Of a stretch of 64,000 nucleotides of DNA, positions 15,506-24,208 are shown one piece after another. This stretch comes from Heteroscillospira sp050943935 (lineage in GTDB: Bacteria; Bacillota; Clostridia; Oscillospirales; Oscillospiraceae). The position numbers and the translations under genes were made by a program. The DNA lies in contig JBMNQC010000001.1 in assembly GCA_050943935.1 (NCBI GenBank), positions 186,001-250,000 on the forward strand. The letters are read 5' to 3'. A model generated the notes under the pieces. It was not told where the DNA came from. It was given only the letters and a program-made list of their open reading frames with translations, and searched no databases. Every line of letters starts with the position of its first letter. The stretch's first letter is position 1.

Positions 15506-16594
15506 ATGACTGACGAAAAAATTGCAGAAAAGCTGCGGCGCAATAAGGCATTTTATGAGATGCAGGACGTGGACCGCCCCCTTATGGGCTGCTATATAGG
15601 CGGCTGGGAGGGCCTGAGCAAATACTCCAACCGCGTCCATGAGTATATCACTCCCGGCATAGTATCCGCAGACGACATCACCACCGAGGCTTTTACCGAG
15701 TTCTACGACAACTTTCTCCCCAAGGTCTCCTATGAGAACGACGACTTTGTCCGCTGCCTGGAGCCTGTGAACCCCATCCCCTGGAGCGAGGCCGCCCTGG
15801 GCTGCCCCATACGCTTCACAGGCCAGAACTTCTGGACCGACCACATGGGCAAGGAGAAGTTCGACGCCCTTATGGATTCCGGAGCGGACATCTCCGAGAA
15901 CAATCCCTGGATAAACAAGTATGTGGAGTTCATTGAGTTCCTCAAGGCACGCTATCCCGGCTACCCCGTGGGCCAGTCCATCATCCGCGGCTCCATAGAT
16001 ATGCTCTGCGCCGCCATAGGCGACCAGGAGGTCATCATGAACGCCATGGTTGAGCCTGAGTATATAGAGCGCGGGCTGCGCTTCTGCGAGAGCATACTCA
16101 ACAAAATATGCGATGTGCAGGTTGAGCACTTCCCCAAGTATCACGGCGGCTACGGCATGGGCTACTACTCCGTGTGGATGGAAAAGCCCTCCGTGCGCAT
16201 ACAGCAGGACAATATCGCCCTCATGAACCCGGACATCTATGAGGAGCTCATCCACCCCTCCTGCCTGCGTCTGGCCAAGCACGCCCCCGGCTGCATCTTC
16301 CACACCCACGCCACCACCCACTATGTTATGGACAAGCTGGTGCAGAACCCCTATCTGGACATAGTTCAGGTCTCCAAGGACGCGGGAAGCGTGCCCATTG
16401 AGGAGATGATACGGGCCATGAAGATAATCCAGAAGGCCGGCAAGCCCATTCTGTTCAAGGGCGCCATAAACCGCGACGAGGCTCAGGCCATAGCCGATAA
16501 CATAGACAAGCGCGGCCTCTGCCTGGGCATAGTCACCGACACCAACGAGACTGCCGACGAGGTTATGGATATGCTGAAGAGCATTAACTGGTGA
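15506..16594 (+). CDS. URO-D superfamily protein (methyltransferase-like), compact type
   Basis: A 362-residue soluble protein of the URO-D superfamily, by overall pattern: GCPIRFTGQNFWTDH, GQSIIRGSIDMLCAAIGDQE (the typical helix-rich middle), FHTHATTHYVMDKL, and the C-terminal barrel strands LDIVQVSKDAG, PILFKGAINRDEAQ and GLCLGIVTDTNETADE. The sequence HTHAT could supply metal ligands, as zinc binding is used by the MtaA/MtbA methyltransferase branch, but this is inference. It is distinct from the 427-residue relative at 10115-11398. A GGAGG site precedes the ATG and a terminator follows, so it is a single-gene unit. Confidence 0.75.
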   Translation: MTDEKIAEKLRRNKAFYEMQDVDRPLMGCYIGGWEGLSKYSNRVHEYITPGIVSADDITTEAFTEFYDNFLPKVSYENDDFVRCLEPVNPIPWSEAALGCPIRFTGQNFWTDHMGKEKFDALMDSGADISENNPWINKYVEFIEFLKARYPGYPVGQSIIRGSIDMLCAAIGDQEVIMNAMVEPEYIERGLRFCESILNKICDVQVEHFPKYHGGYGMGYYSVWMEKPSVRIQQDNIALMNPDIYEELIHPSCLRLAKHAPGCIFHTHATTHYVMDKLVQNPYLDIVQVSKDAGSVPIEEMIRAMKIIQKAGKPILFKGAINRDEAQAIADNIDKRGLCLGIVTDTNETADEVMDMLKSINW

Positions 16595-16604
16595 GTTTTA
16601 TATC

Positions 16605-16633
16605 AAAAAAGCGGGCATCTGTCCGCTTTTTTT
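16605..16633 (+). terminator. Terminator after the compact URO-D-like gene
   Basis: AAAAAAGCGG ... CCGCTTTTTTT hairpin beginning about 10 bases after the stop codon. Confidence 0.8.
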
Positions 16634-16649
16634 ATTATACTTTCCTCGT

Positions 16650-16729
<80 letters not shown>

Positions 16730-16771
16730 AAACAAATATCTAAAACATCATCTTATTTCGGAGTAAATATA

Positions 16772-19700
16772 ATGGTAATAGTCAGGAAAAAGCTGTCTGG
16801 AGCATTGCTCCGGTTTTTTTGTCTGTGCGTCGCTCTCACATTTCTGCCTCTGCCTCAGCACGCCGAGGCCACCCAGAAGGTGCGGGTGGGTTTTTACAGT
16901 AAAGACGGCTATCATACCGTGGATAACGCAGGAGTGCACAGCGGCTACGACTATGAATATCTGATGAAGCTGGCATCCTACACAGGCTGGGAATACGAGT
17001 TTGTGGAGGGTTCCTGGGCACAATGTAAAGAATGGCTTGAGAACGGCGAAATAGACCTGCTCACAGGCGTTGAAAAAGATTCCGAACGGCAGGACACAAT
17101 GCTGTTTTCCGATGCGCCCACAATGTATGTCTGTGCAACTCTTATCCTCAGTCCCACAGTTGACTGCGATTACGAGGATTTTGAAGCTTTCAACGGCATG
17201 CACATAGGCACCGTGACCGGTTCGAACATGAGCCGCTCTCTGGCATCGTACAGCAACAAAAACGGCTTTGAATACTCGCCGGTATATTTTTCATCATCCG
17301 CCGAAATATTTAAGGCTTTGGATGTGGGCGAGATTGACGCAGCCTGTCTTGCCAGCAACCAAAACCTGAACAGATACAGCGCCGTGGCCTATTTCGGATA
17401 CACACAATTTCACTATGCCGTATCCACCGCCCGCCCCGAGCTGCTGGTTCAGCTAAACGAAGCCATAGGCAGGCTGAACTCAGAGGACCGCGACTTTGCC
17501 CGCTCTCTTCAGGATAAATACTTTGCCGAGCCAAGTACCATAGCATTCACCCGGGAGGAACGGGAATTTATTGCGAACAGCGGCCCTGTAACCGTTGGCG
17601 TATATCCCGCCATGGGCAGGCTCTACTGCCAGTACGACAGTTCCAGCGGCGAGTGCAGCGGCATAATTATAGAAGCTCTTGAGCTTTTGGGCCGCCGCAC
17701 CGGCCTGAGCTTTCGATATGAGGACGCCACCGGCACACTCCCCTGGGAGTATTTGCAGGAGCACCCCAACGCTCTGGCAGCCCCGCTGCTTCTGAACGAG
17801 CTGCTTGATTATACCCCGGACCATGGTGTGATATTTCTCAACCCCTTAGCAACCAGCCACATGAATATTATAACCCGCCCGGGTGAATCCGTGGCTTTGA
17901 CCGATTCTTTCCGATTGGCGCTGTTGGTAGGCGACTATGCATACCAGCCGGTTCTGCGCTCCTATTTTCCCCAGGCTGAGATTGTCTCCTGCAGCAGCTA
18001 CCGTGAGTGCCTTGAATTTACAGCCTCCGGCAAGGCGGACGCCGCTCTGGTCAGCGATATTATCAGCGTCTACGATATGCAGAGTCCGTATTTAAGCGAG
18101 CTGCAGGTAAGCCGCATTACCGGCGTGTCCGAATATCTCACCGCCGCTCTCAGCAAAGAGTCCTCTCCCCTCCTGTTGTCCATACTCAAAAAGGGAGTAG
18201 CCTCCATGAGTGAAAGCGACGTCCGTCAAATTATTGTAGACAACACGGTGGCCTTTCCGTATAAGCCAAGCGCCGATGAATGGATGTATCAGAACCGCCT
18301 GCCGCTGATTCTGGCCTCCATTGCCGGAATATTTGTGCTTACAAGCGCCGTATTGGTCGTAAAATCCCGCAAGCGGCGCATAGCGCTGCGGCTGGCAGAT
18401 GAGCTGCACCGTTCCGACATGGAGCACCAGGCTCTTATGTTCCGCCAGGCCAACTTCGACGCGCTGACGGGGCTGTATAATCAAAACTACTTCTGCGCAA
18501 AGGCCAATGAGCTGCTCCGGGAGCATCCGGACACGGTGTATACTTTCCTGCGTATAAATATCAAAAAGTTTAAAATGATAAACGACCTGTACAGTCAGAA
18601 AGCCGGAGACGCCGTGCTGTGTGCCATCGCAGGCAGCCTGCGGGACACCATAGGCGACAGAGGTATTTACGGCAGACTGTATTCCGACCATTTCGCAGTC
18701 TGCCTGCAGGCGGAGCACGAGGAGCTGGAGGCCATTATGGACAAGTGCATCCAGTATCTGGAGCACGACGGTCAGCGCATCTGCATACAGATTGCCGTTG
18801 GTGTATATGTGAATTCCACTCATTGCGTCAATAGCGTGCAGGCACTGGACTATGCTCAGATTGCCCTGAACAGCAAAGCTGACAAGCCCGGCACTCTCTT
18901 CTTTTACCGTGACTCCGACCTGGAAAACCTGCGTTTTATCCAATGGATAACGAACGAGATGGAGCAGGCGCTTCGGGAAGAGCAGTTCCAGCCCTATCTT
19001 CAGCCTCAGTTTGACCTAGCCAGCGGAAAGCTGGTTGGCGCCGAGGCTCTAACCCGCTGGTTCAGTCCAACGCGCGGCAATATACCGCCCAATCATTTTA
19101 TCCCGGTATTTGAGGAAAACGGATTCATCTACAAACTCGACTCATATATGTGCCGCAAAATCTGCGAGCTTCTCCGTGACTGGCACAGGGCCGGAAAAAT
19201 TGTTCCCATCTCTGTTAATCTCTCCAAGTCTGAGCTTGAGAACCCCGAGCTTCCCTCTATGCTGATGGAGAATCTGGAGCGCTGCGGAGTACCGCCCAGG
19301 TATCTGCACCTTGAGATAACTGAATCCATGTTCTCTGAGAATCTGGAAAAATTTTCACAGCTGGTAGCAGCTTTGCAGCAGCACGGTTTTACTATTGAGA
19401 TGGATGACTTCGGCAGCGGCTATTCAACGCTGAATATGCTCAAGGATGTGCCGGTAGATATTCTCAAGCTGGATATGCGCTTTTTTGCAGGAGAGCGCAA
19501 CATGGGCAGAGGCGGCACCATCATAGAGTCCGTCATTCAAATGGCACATGCTCTGGGCATGCCCGTTGTAGCCGAGGGCGTAGAGACGCAGCGTGAAGCC
19601 GATTTCCTGAAAAGCGTAAATTGCGACATAGTTCAGGGATATCTATATGGACGTCCTATGCCAACAGCAGAGTTTGAATCATTCCTGAGCAGCAGCGAGG

Positions 19701-20107
19701 TGAGCGAAAAAAGCCTTCCCGCCGTCTCGGATATGGATATGGATATCTATTGGCGTGCAAACAAATATGATTTTCTTATCCAAAATGTGGATGTGCTGCT
19801 TTTTGACTACGACCCCGAATCTGGCTGCGCTGTGCTGACATCCTCAAGAAGCAAAAGCTGGGGCGAAAACCGCATGGTAGCAGACATTCTTAACCACCTT
19901 GATAAGAGCGGCTGGACCACACCGGACAGCGCCGCAGTACTGACCGCCGCCCTGAAGCGTGAAGCTCCGGAGCAGGAGACGTTTACCTTGCAGCTCAGTC
20001 CTTTGAAAAACGGACATTATGAGTCCTTTGAAGTGTGTATGCGCCGCTATATAAACGACGGCCAGCTGCGGCGGATTATAGCCGTGATTCAGCCGGAAAT
20101 AAAATAG
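16772..20107 (+). CDS. Two-SBP-domain periplasmic sensor with degenerate GGDEF and EAL domains
   Basis: A 1111-residue receptor predicted to control cyclic di-GMP. Order: signal peptide (1-33); two tandem SBP_bac_3-like binding domains (about 36-265, starting VRVGFYSKDGYHTVD, and about 270-500, starting GPVTVGVYPAMG); a membrane helix (about 508-530); a GGDEF-like domain whose active-site loop reads YSDHF at 637-641, so probably not a cyclase; and an EAL domain with EAL at 758-760, DDFGSGYS from 878 and VAEGVET around 935, which looks catalytically complete. A C-terminal region of about 120 residues (about 990-1111) is not recognised. The start has GGAG 9 bases upstream. Probable role: ligand-regulated c-di-GMP phosphodiesterase. 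Confidence 0.9.
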   Translation: MVIVRKKLSGALLRFFCLCVALTFLPLPQHAEATQKVRVGFYSKDGYHTVDNAGVHSGYDYEYLMKLASYTGWEYEFVEGSWAQCKEWLENGEIDLLTGVEKDSERQDTMLFSDAPTMYVCATLILSPTVDCDYEDFEAFNGMHIGTVTGSNMSRSLASYSNKNGFEYSPVYFSSSAEIFKALDVGEIDAACLASNQNLNRYSAVAYFGYTQFHYAVSTARPELLVQLNEAIGRLNSEDRDFARSLQDKYFAEPSTIAFTREEREFIANSGPVTVGVYPAMGRLYCQYDSSSGECSGIIIEALELLGRRTGLSFRYEDATGTLPWEYLQEHPNALAAPLLLNELLDYTPDHGVIFLNPLATSHMNIITRPGESVALTDSFRLALLVGDYAYQPVLRSYFPQAEIVSCSSYRECLEFTASGKADAALVSDIISVYDMQSPYLSELQVSRITGVSEYLTAALSKESSPLLLSILKKGVASMSESDVRQIIVDNTVAFPYKPSADEWMYQNRLPLILASIAGIFVLTSAVLVVKSRKRRIALRLADELHRSDMEHQALMFRQANFDALTGLYNQNYFCAKANELLREHPDTVYTFLRINIKKFKMINDLYSQKAGDAVLCAIAGSLRDTIGDRGIYGRLYSDHFAVCLQAEHEELEAIMDKCIQYLEHDGQRICIQIAVGVYVNSTHCVNSVQALDYAQIALNSKADKPGTLFFYRDSDLENLRFIQWITNEMEQALREEQFQPYLQPQFDLASGKLVGAEALTRWFSPTRGNIPPNHFIPVFEENGFIYKLDSYMCRKICELLRDWHRAGKIVPISVNLSKSELENPELPSMLMENLERCGVPPRYLHLEITESMFSENLEKFSQLVAALQQHGFTIEMDDFGSGYSTLNMLKDVPVDILKLDMRFFAGERNMGRGGTIIESVIQMAHALGMPVVAEGVETQREADFLKSVNCDIVQGYLYGRPMPTAEFESFLSSSEVSEKSLPAVSDMDMDIYWRANKYDFLIQNVDVLLFDYDPESGCAVLTSSRSKSWGENRMVADILNHLDKSGWTTPDSAAVLTAALKREAPEQETFTLQLSPLKNGHYESFEVCMRRYINDGQLRRIIAVIQPEIK

Positions 20108-20108
20108 G

Positions 20109-20140
20109 AAAAGGCCAATCCCATGGGATTGGCCTTTTTA
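20109..20140. terminator. Bidirectional terminator
   Basis: AAGGCCAATCCC/GGGATTGGCCTT stem with T runs on both sides, between the convergent receptor gene and DUF2200 gene. Confidence 0.88.
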
Positions 20141-20491
20141 TCATTTCCTAAGAATCTTTTCCATCGGCCTGCCCCTTGCAAGCTCGTCCACCATCTTGTC
20201 CAGACGGCGGATAAGGCGCATGGTCGGATCCTCTATACTCTCCACCCGCACTCCGCAGACGGAGCCTGTTATCTTCTCCGCCAGAGGATTTATTGCCGGA
20301 GCATTGCGGAAAAAGTCACCGTAGGCTATATCCGACGCTGCAAGCGTCTCCAGCTCCGCCGGACTGTAACCGGTGAGCCAGCAGGCAGCCTCATCCACCT
20401 CCAGCCTGGTTCTGCCCTTGCGCTCTGCCTTGGCCACAAGCAGCGGATAGACCTTCGACAGCTTCATTTGAAATACTTTTTCGTTTTCCAT
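20141..20491 (-). CDS. DUF2200 family protein
   Basis: A 116-residue soluble protein that matches the DUF2200 family as I know it: VFQMKLSKVYPLLVAKAERKGRT at the start (about 6-28), VDEAACWLTGYS, the DFFRNAPAINPLAEKITGSVCGVRVE block, and a helical C-terminus. The function is unknown; length is normal for the family. It is alone on its transcript, divergent from an EamA exporter with which it shares a palindromic promoter. Confidence 0.85.
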   Translation of the reverse strand: MENEKVFQMKLSKVYPLLVAKAERKGRTRLEVDEAACWLTGYSPAELETLAASDIAYGDFFRNAPAINPLAEKITGSVCGVRVESIEDPTMRLIRRLDKMVDELARGRPMEKILRK

Positions 20492-20503
20492 ACCACTTTC
20501 CTC

Positions 20504-20568
20504 TTTCAGTTTTGCAGTATTTCCAGTATAATGGATCCATTATACCACTCGCGCAACCGTGATTTCAA
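20504..20568. promoter_or_regulatory. Divergent promoters sharing a palindrome
   Basis: GTATAATGGA/TCCATTATAC at 20526-20545 is a perfect 20-base palindrome that gives a TATAAT -10 on each strand (20527-20532 plus; 20539-20544 minus). The minus promoter has TTGAAA (20563-20568) at 18 bases; the plus one has a weak TTTCAG (20504-20509) at 17 bases. The two -10 boxes are 6 bases apart, so the two polymerases should compete. Confidence 0.65.
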
Positions 20569-20586
20569 GTAACTGGAGAGATACAT

Positions 20587-21465
20587 ATGACTACCGGCAA
20601 AACCAATCGCGCCAGGCTTATGCTTACCCTGTCCATGGGTGTTTTCGGCACCCTCGGGCTGTTTGTCAGAAATATTCCCCTGTCCTCCGGAGCTTTGGCT
20701 CTGTGCCGGGCGGTACTGGCCGTACTGCTCATAGGCGGATACCTGCTTATAACAGGCAATAAATTTCAGCCCTGTGCCCGGCGCAGCCTGCCTCTGCTGC
20801 TTCTGTCCGGCGTAGCCATGGGCTTCAACTGGATACTGCTGTTTGAGTCCTACAGGTATACTACTGTGTCCGTTGCAACGCTTAGCTATTATTTTGCCCC
20901 TGTACTGGTAACGGCGGTCTGTCCCCTGCTGTTTCGCGAGAAGCTGAGCTCCCGGCAGATTCTGTGCTTTTGTATGTCCACCCTGGGGCTGGCCCTGATA
21001 ATAGGCGTGGGCAGCGTTAGCTCCTCCGACCTGCGCGGGATAATGTTCGGGCTGGGGGCCGCTGTGCTGTACGCCTCCGTAGTGCTGCTGAATAAATTCA
21101 TCCGGGATGTGGCGGGCATACACCGCACCTTCCTGCAATTTCTTGCGGCGGCTCTGGTACTGCTGCCCTATGTGCTGTGCACCGGCGGGGTACAGCTGGA
21201 CAGGCTGGACGGCTTTGGGCTTATAAATCTGCTGATAGTAGGACTTATTCATACAGGCGTGAACTATTGCCTTTATTTTTCGTCGCTGAAAGAGATTCCG
21301 GGCCAGGAGGCGGCCGTGCTCAGCTACGCAGATCCTCTGGTGGCGGTTCTGGTATCCGTGGCCTTTCTGGGCGAGAGCATCACACCCATGCAGATACTTG
21401 GCGGAGCGCTGATTTTGGGTTTTTCCTTTTTAAACGAAATCTGGGCACAGAAAAGCGCTGCCTGA
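20587..21465 (+). CDS. EamA/DMT family transporter
   Basis: A 292-residue inner-membrane protein with about ten hydrophobic helices in two EamA repeats. The first half ends around LALIIGVGSV; the second half includes GINYC-like segment HTGVNYCLYFSSLKEIPGQ and the closing SYADPLVAVLVSVAFLGE, both typical of DMT exporters. Members export amino acids, nucleosides or other metabolites; the substrate cannot be read from the sequence. GGAG precedes the start. Confidence 0.9.
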   Translation: MTTGKTNRARLMLTLSMGVFGTLGLFVRNIPLSSGALALCRAVLAVLLIGGYLLITGNKFQPCARRSLPLLLLSGVAMGFNWILLFESYRYTTVSVATLSYYFAPVLVTAVCPLLFREKLSSRQILCFCMSTLGLALIIGVGSVSSSDLRGIMFGLGAAVLYASVVLLNKFIRDVAGIHRTFLQFLAAALVLLPYVLCTGGVQLDRLDGFGLINLLIVGLIHTGVNYCLYFSSLKEIPGQEAAVLSYADPLVAVLVSVAFLGESITPMQILGGALILGFSFLNEIWAQKSAA

Positions 21466-21553
21466 GAAGTATTTTCTGTCAGGTACACGCCCCGACAGAA
21501 AATAATCTAAAACCTATTCGCCGCTCCGGCGGCGAACTCTGCGAGGCTTTTTA
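21465..21553. repeat. Two-hairpin intergenic repeat, family B copy 2 (inverted)
   Basis: Reverse complement of this stretch matches 9880-9972 in order: GCAGAGTT, the TTCGCCGC/GCGGCGAA hairpin, a linker, then the TTTTCTG/CAGAAAA hairpin around GGGGCGTGTAC, then ACTT. It begins right at the EamA stop. Confidence 0.8.
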
Positions 21554-21560
21554 CAAACTG

Positions 21561-21595
21561 AAGCGCAGGCTGACGCCTGCGCTTTTTATTTTATT
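21561..21595 (+). terminator. Terminator between EamA gene and ABC operon
   Basis: AAGCGCAGGC/GCCTGCGCTT, 10-bp perfect stem with a TGAC loop (21561-21584) and a following T-rich tail. It overlaps the end of the convergent ABC ATPase gene. Confidence 0.8.
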
Positions 21596-22347
21596 TTCGG
21601 GCAGATGACGCCGCCGCGGAGAGTGCAGACATCGCCGTACAACTCCCGGAGCAGCCCATCGTTCATATTCTCCGACACCGCGCCCCTGGCAATAATCTCT
21701 CCCTCACGGAGCACCAGCACCCTGTCGCAGAACCACAGCACATGGTTTGGGTCGTGGGTGCAGACCAGTATGGTCTTGCCGGAGCTTCCCAGCTCCCTGA
21801 GTGTCTCCCATACTACCAGCTGGTTTTTGAAATCCAGAGCGGATGTGGGCTCATCCAGTATCATGATACCGCTGCCCTGGGCCAGAGCCCGGGCAATCAG
21901 CACCAGCTGTCTCTGCCCACCGGAGAGCCGGGTATAGGGTCTGTCGGCAATATCCGCTATCCCCACCCGCTCTATGGCCTCGGACGCGGCCTCTATATCG
22001 GCTCTGTCCGGGCCGCGGACACCGCCCAGATGGGGCGTGCGCCCCATGAGCACCACCTCCTCCACCGTGTAGGCAAAGGACACCGCATGCTCCTGCGGCA
22101 CATAGCAGACCATTCGGCTCAGCTCACGGGGAGCTATGGAGCGCGTGCTTCTGCCGTTTATCTCTATGTCTCCGCTTCGGGGTGTGTAGATGCCCGCCAG
22201 GCATTTGAGCAGAGTGGTCTTTCCGCTGCCGTTTGGGCCGAAGAGGGCGTGTATTCCGCCCGGCTCAATATTGGCGGAGACGCCGTGGAGTATCTCCTGC
22301 TTTTCATAGGAAAAATGCAGCTTATTGAAACTCATTATACTATTCAT
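21586..22347 (-). CDS. Iron-complex type ABC transporter ATP-binding protein
   Basis: A 253-residue ATPase of the FecE/BtuD group: Walker A GPNGSGKT (37-44), YVPQEHAVSF Q-loop, signature LSGGQRQ (141-147), Walker B IMILDEP (161-167), and the switch histidine in CTHDPNH (196-202). It supplies energy for the adjacent FecCD permease. ATG 22345-22347 overlaps the permease stop in the form ATGA, so they are coupled. A longer upstream in-frame extension encodes part of the permease in another frame and was not used. Confidence 0.93.
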   Translation of the reverse strand: MNSIMSFNKLHFSYEKQEILHGVSANIEPGGIHALFGPNGSGKTTLLKCLAGIYTPRSGDIEINGRSTRSIAPRELSRMVCYVPQEHAVSFAYTVEEVVLMGRTPHLGGVRGPDRADIEAASEAIERVGIADIADRPYTRLSGGQRQLVLIARALAQGSGIMILDEPTSALDFKNQLVVWETLRELGSSGKTILVCTHDPNHVLWFCDRVLVLREGEIIARGAVSENMNDGLLRELYGDVCTLRGGVICPKIK

Positions 22348-23378
22348 TCCATGCCCACCTGCCTGTTCGTGCGCAGTAGATATATTAAGTAAGGTGCGCC
22401 AAGAATGGATGTGATGATGCTGACGGGTATCTCGCCCATTATCGCCGTGCGGGCGATGGTATCGCAGACAACAAGGAACATAGCACCCAGGCAGGCCGAG
22501 AATGGTATGGTATAGCGGTGGTCTGCCCCCAGTATCATGCGGCAGGCGTGGGGCACCATGAGGCCCACCCAGGAGATGATGCCCACATTGGCCACGGCGG
22601 CTGCTGTTATAAAAGTCGCTGTGCCCAGGGCCGTGAGCTTTAAAAGTCCCACCCGTATTCCCATAGTTCTGGCCTCCTGCTCGCCCATGGTGAGCACGTT
22701 GAGCTGCCAGCCCAGAGCCCACAGTATGCCTACGCTTACAAATACGCAGACGGCCAGAAAGCGCACGTCGCTCCATTTGGCGGTATAAAATCCGCCCATA
22801 AGCCAAAAGGATATTTCCCGCAGCTTGCTGTCCGGAGCTATGGTTTTTACAAGATTCAATATCGCCGTGAAAACGGAGCCGACTATAACTCCGGAGAGTA
22901 TCAGGTTAACTAGAGGCGTCTCTCCCCGGCTGGTAGCCACACCGTAGGCCATAAGCATGGCGCCCACGGCAAATATAAAGGCCATGACGCTGACGGGAAC
23001 TATGGTCTGGAGAAATACTATGGCTATGGCCGCGCCGCAGGCGGCGCCCGAGGACACCCCCAGAATATACGGCTCTACCAGCGGATTGCGGAACACGCCC
23101 TGAAACACGGTACCCGCCACAGCCAGGGCCGCTCCCGTGAGAGCCGCCAGCCAGATACGCGGCAGACGCACATCCCAGACTATGGTGGTGTAGCGTCCCT
23201 CTCCGGCCAGGGCAAGTCCCAGTTTTTCACCAAAAACACTCCCGACTTCACTCAGGGGAATACGCAGATTGCCCAGCGTGACGGATACCACCATCACGCT
23301 GAGCAGCAGAAACAGGGACAGCAATATAGTGCGCTTTTTCGCGGCGGCGCTTTTAAGTAAGGTGCTCTCATGCCGCAT
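22344..23378 (-). CDS. Iron-complex type ABC transporter permease (FecCD/BtuC family)
   Basis: A 344-residue permease with about ten membrane helices. Family landmarks are LRLPRIWLAALTGAALAVAG-like segment (VRLPRIWLAALTGAALA), GVFRNPLVEPYILGVSSGA, the second repeat with LGTATFITAAAVANVGIISW, and GLMVPHACRMILG, which forms the ATPase-coupling loop. ATG 23378 is chosen because AAGGAGG lies about 10 bases upstream. The start overlaps the methyltransferase stop by one base (TGATG). It transports ferric siderophore, haem, cobalamin or a related metal complex. Confidence 0.93.
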   Translation of the reverse strand: MRHESTLLKSAAAKKRTILLSLFLLLSVMVVSVTLGNLRIPLSEVGSVFGEKLGLALAGEGRYTTIVWDVRLPRIWLAALTGAALAVAGTVFQGVFRNPLVEPYILGVSSGAACGAAIAIVFLQTIVPVSVMAFIFAVGAMLMAYGVATSRGETPLVNLILSGVIVGSVFTAILNLVKTIAPDSKLREISFWLMGGFYTAKWSDVRFLAVCVFVSVGILWALGWQLNVLTMGEQEARTMGIRVGLLKLTALGTATFITAAAVANVGIISWVGLMVPHACRMILGADHRYTIPFSACLGAMFLVVCDTIARTAIMGEIPVSIITSILGAPYLIYLLRTNRQVGME

Positions 23379-24208
23379 CAGGCGCACTCCTCCTTTGCAA
23401 GAGCCGGAGTCCAGGATATGCAGACATAGTGTGTCTCATCGCGAAACACCCAGCCATCCCCGGTGGCAATATAATTTTGGCGGATATAATCAGCCAGAAC
23501 ATCATCGTGTTTTCTGTCAGTCAGGCGCAGACGGCGGCGCAAGTCGCCCACGGCTGAGTCCATATCGGCAAAGCCGCGGTCAAAGCTGGTATCTTCCAGG
23601 TCCTCCACATCTGCTGATATGCCCATCTGGCTCAGCACGCCATACAGCACATCGCTCTTGGGCTGGGCATGAAACTCATATCCATGCACCGCCGGGTACA
23701 GATCAACCAGCAGCTTCTCCCAGGAGGCAAGGCCGCAGAACCAGTAGAGATACACCTTTTTGCGTGCGGCTTTGTCCATGGCGGCCAGAGCCGGAAGTAT
23801 ATCCGGCATATTCAGGGAATAGGAGGCTATTACATAGTCGTGCTCCGGAAAACCGGACACGGAGACATCCTCCCAGTTTCCGCAGACAGTACGGATATTA
23901 TGTATATTTTCCCGGACGCAATGGCGGTGCATAAGATTGAGCATGGTATCGGATGGCTCTACCGCCGTCACGGCACGCACTTTCCCCGCCAGAGGCACGG
24001 CCAGCACGCCCGGGCCGCTGCCTATGTCCAGCACCGTGTCGGCAGGACCGAAAGGCAGGCCCTGCGCCCGCTCCGCGCCGTCAGACCATATTTTCTCCGA
24101 ACGGTCGTAGTTCACGGCGCACTCCGGGTTATCCTTATAGGGATTGCCAATATTGGTTTTACGCTCCATGGCCTCGCGCCAGAGCTTCGCGTAATCGGTG
24201 TGTTCCAT
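23378..24208 (-). CDS. Class I SAM-dependent methyltransferase embedded in the importer operon
   Basis: A 276-residue methyltransferase with the Rossmann SAM site DIGSGPG (61-67), the acidic end of strand two (AVEPSD, about 80-85), and ASYSLNMPD (motif IV region). The N-terminus (DYAKLWREAMERKT) is like that of small-molecule methyltransferases often found beside Fe-complex ABC genes. Its start shares a base with the stop of the binding-protein gene (TAATG) and its stop shares a base with the permease start, so it is tightly built into the operon. A role in modifying the imported ligand, or in making it, is inferred from position only. Confidence 0.85.
   Translation of the reverse strand: MEHTDYAKLWREAMERKTNIGNPYKDNPECAVNYDRSEKIWSDGAERAQGLPFGPADTVLDIGSGPGVLAVPLAGKVRAVTAVEPSDTMLNLMHRHCVRENIHNIRTVCGNWEDVSVSGFPEHDYVIASYSLNMPDILPALAAMDKAARKKVYLYWFCGLASWEKLLVDLYPAVHGYEFHAQPKSDVLYGVLSQMGISADVEDLEDTSFDRGFADMDSAVGDLRRRLRLTDRKHDDVLADYIRQNYIATGDGWVFRDETHYVCISWTPALAKEECA

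Noticed and set aside
23378..23387. GTG at 23387 as start of the permease gene
   Set aside because: It leaves only one base between the AGGAGG site and the start. ATG 23378 has normal spacing.
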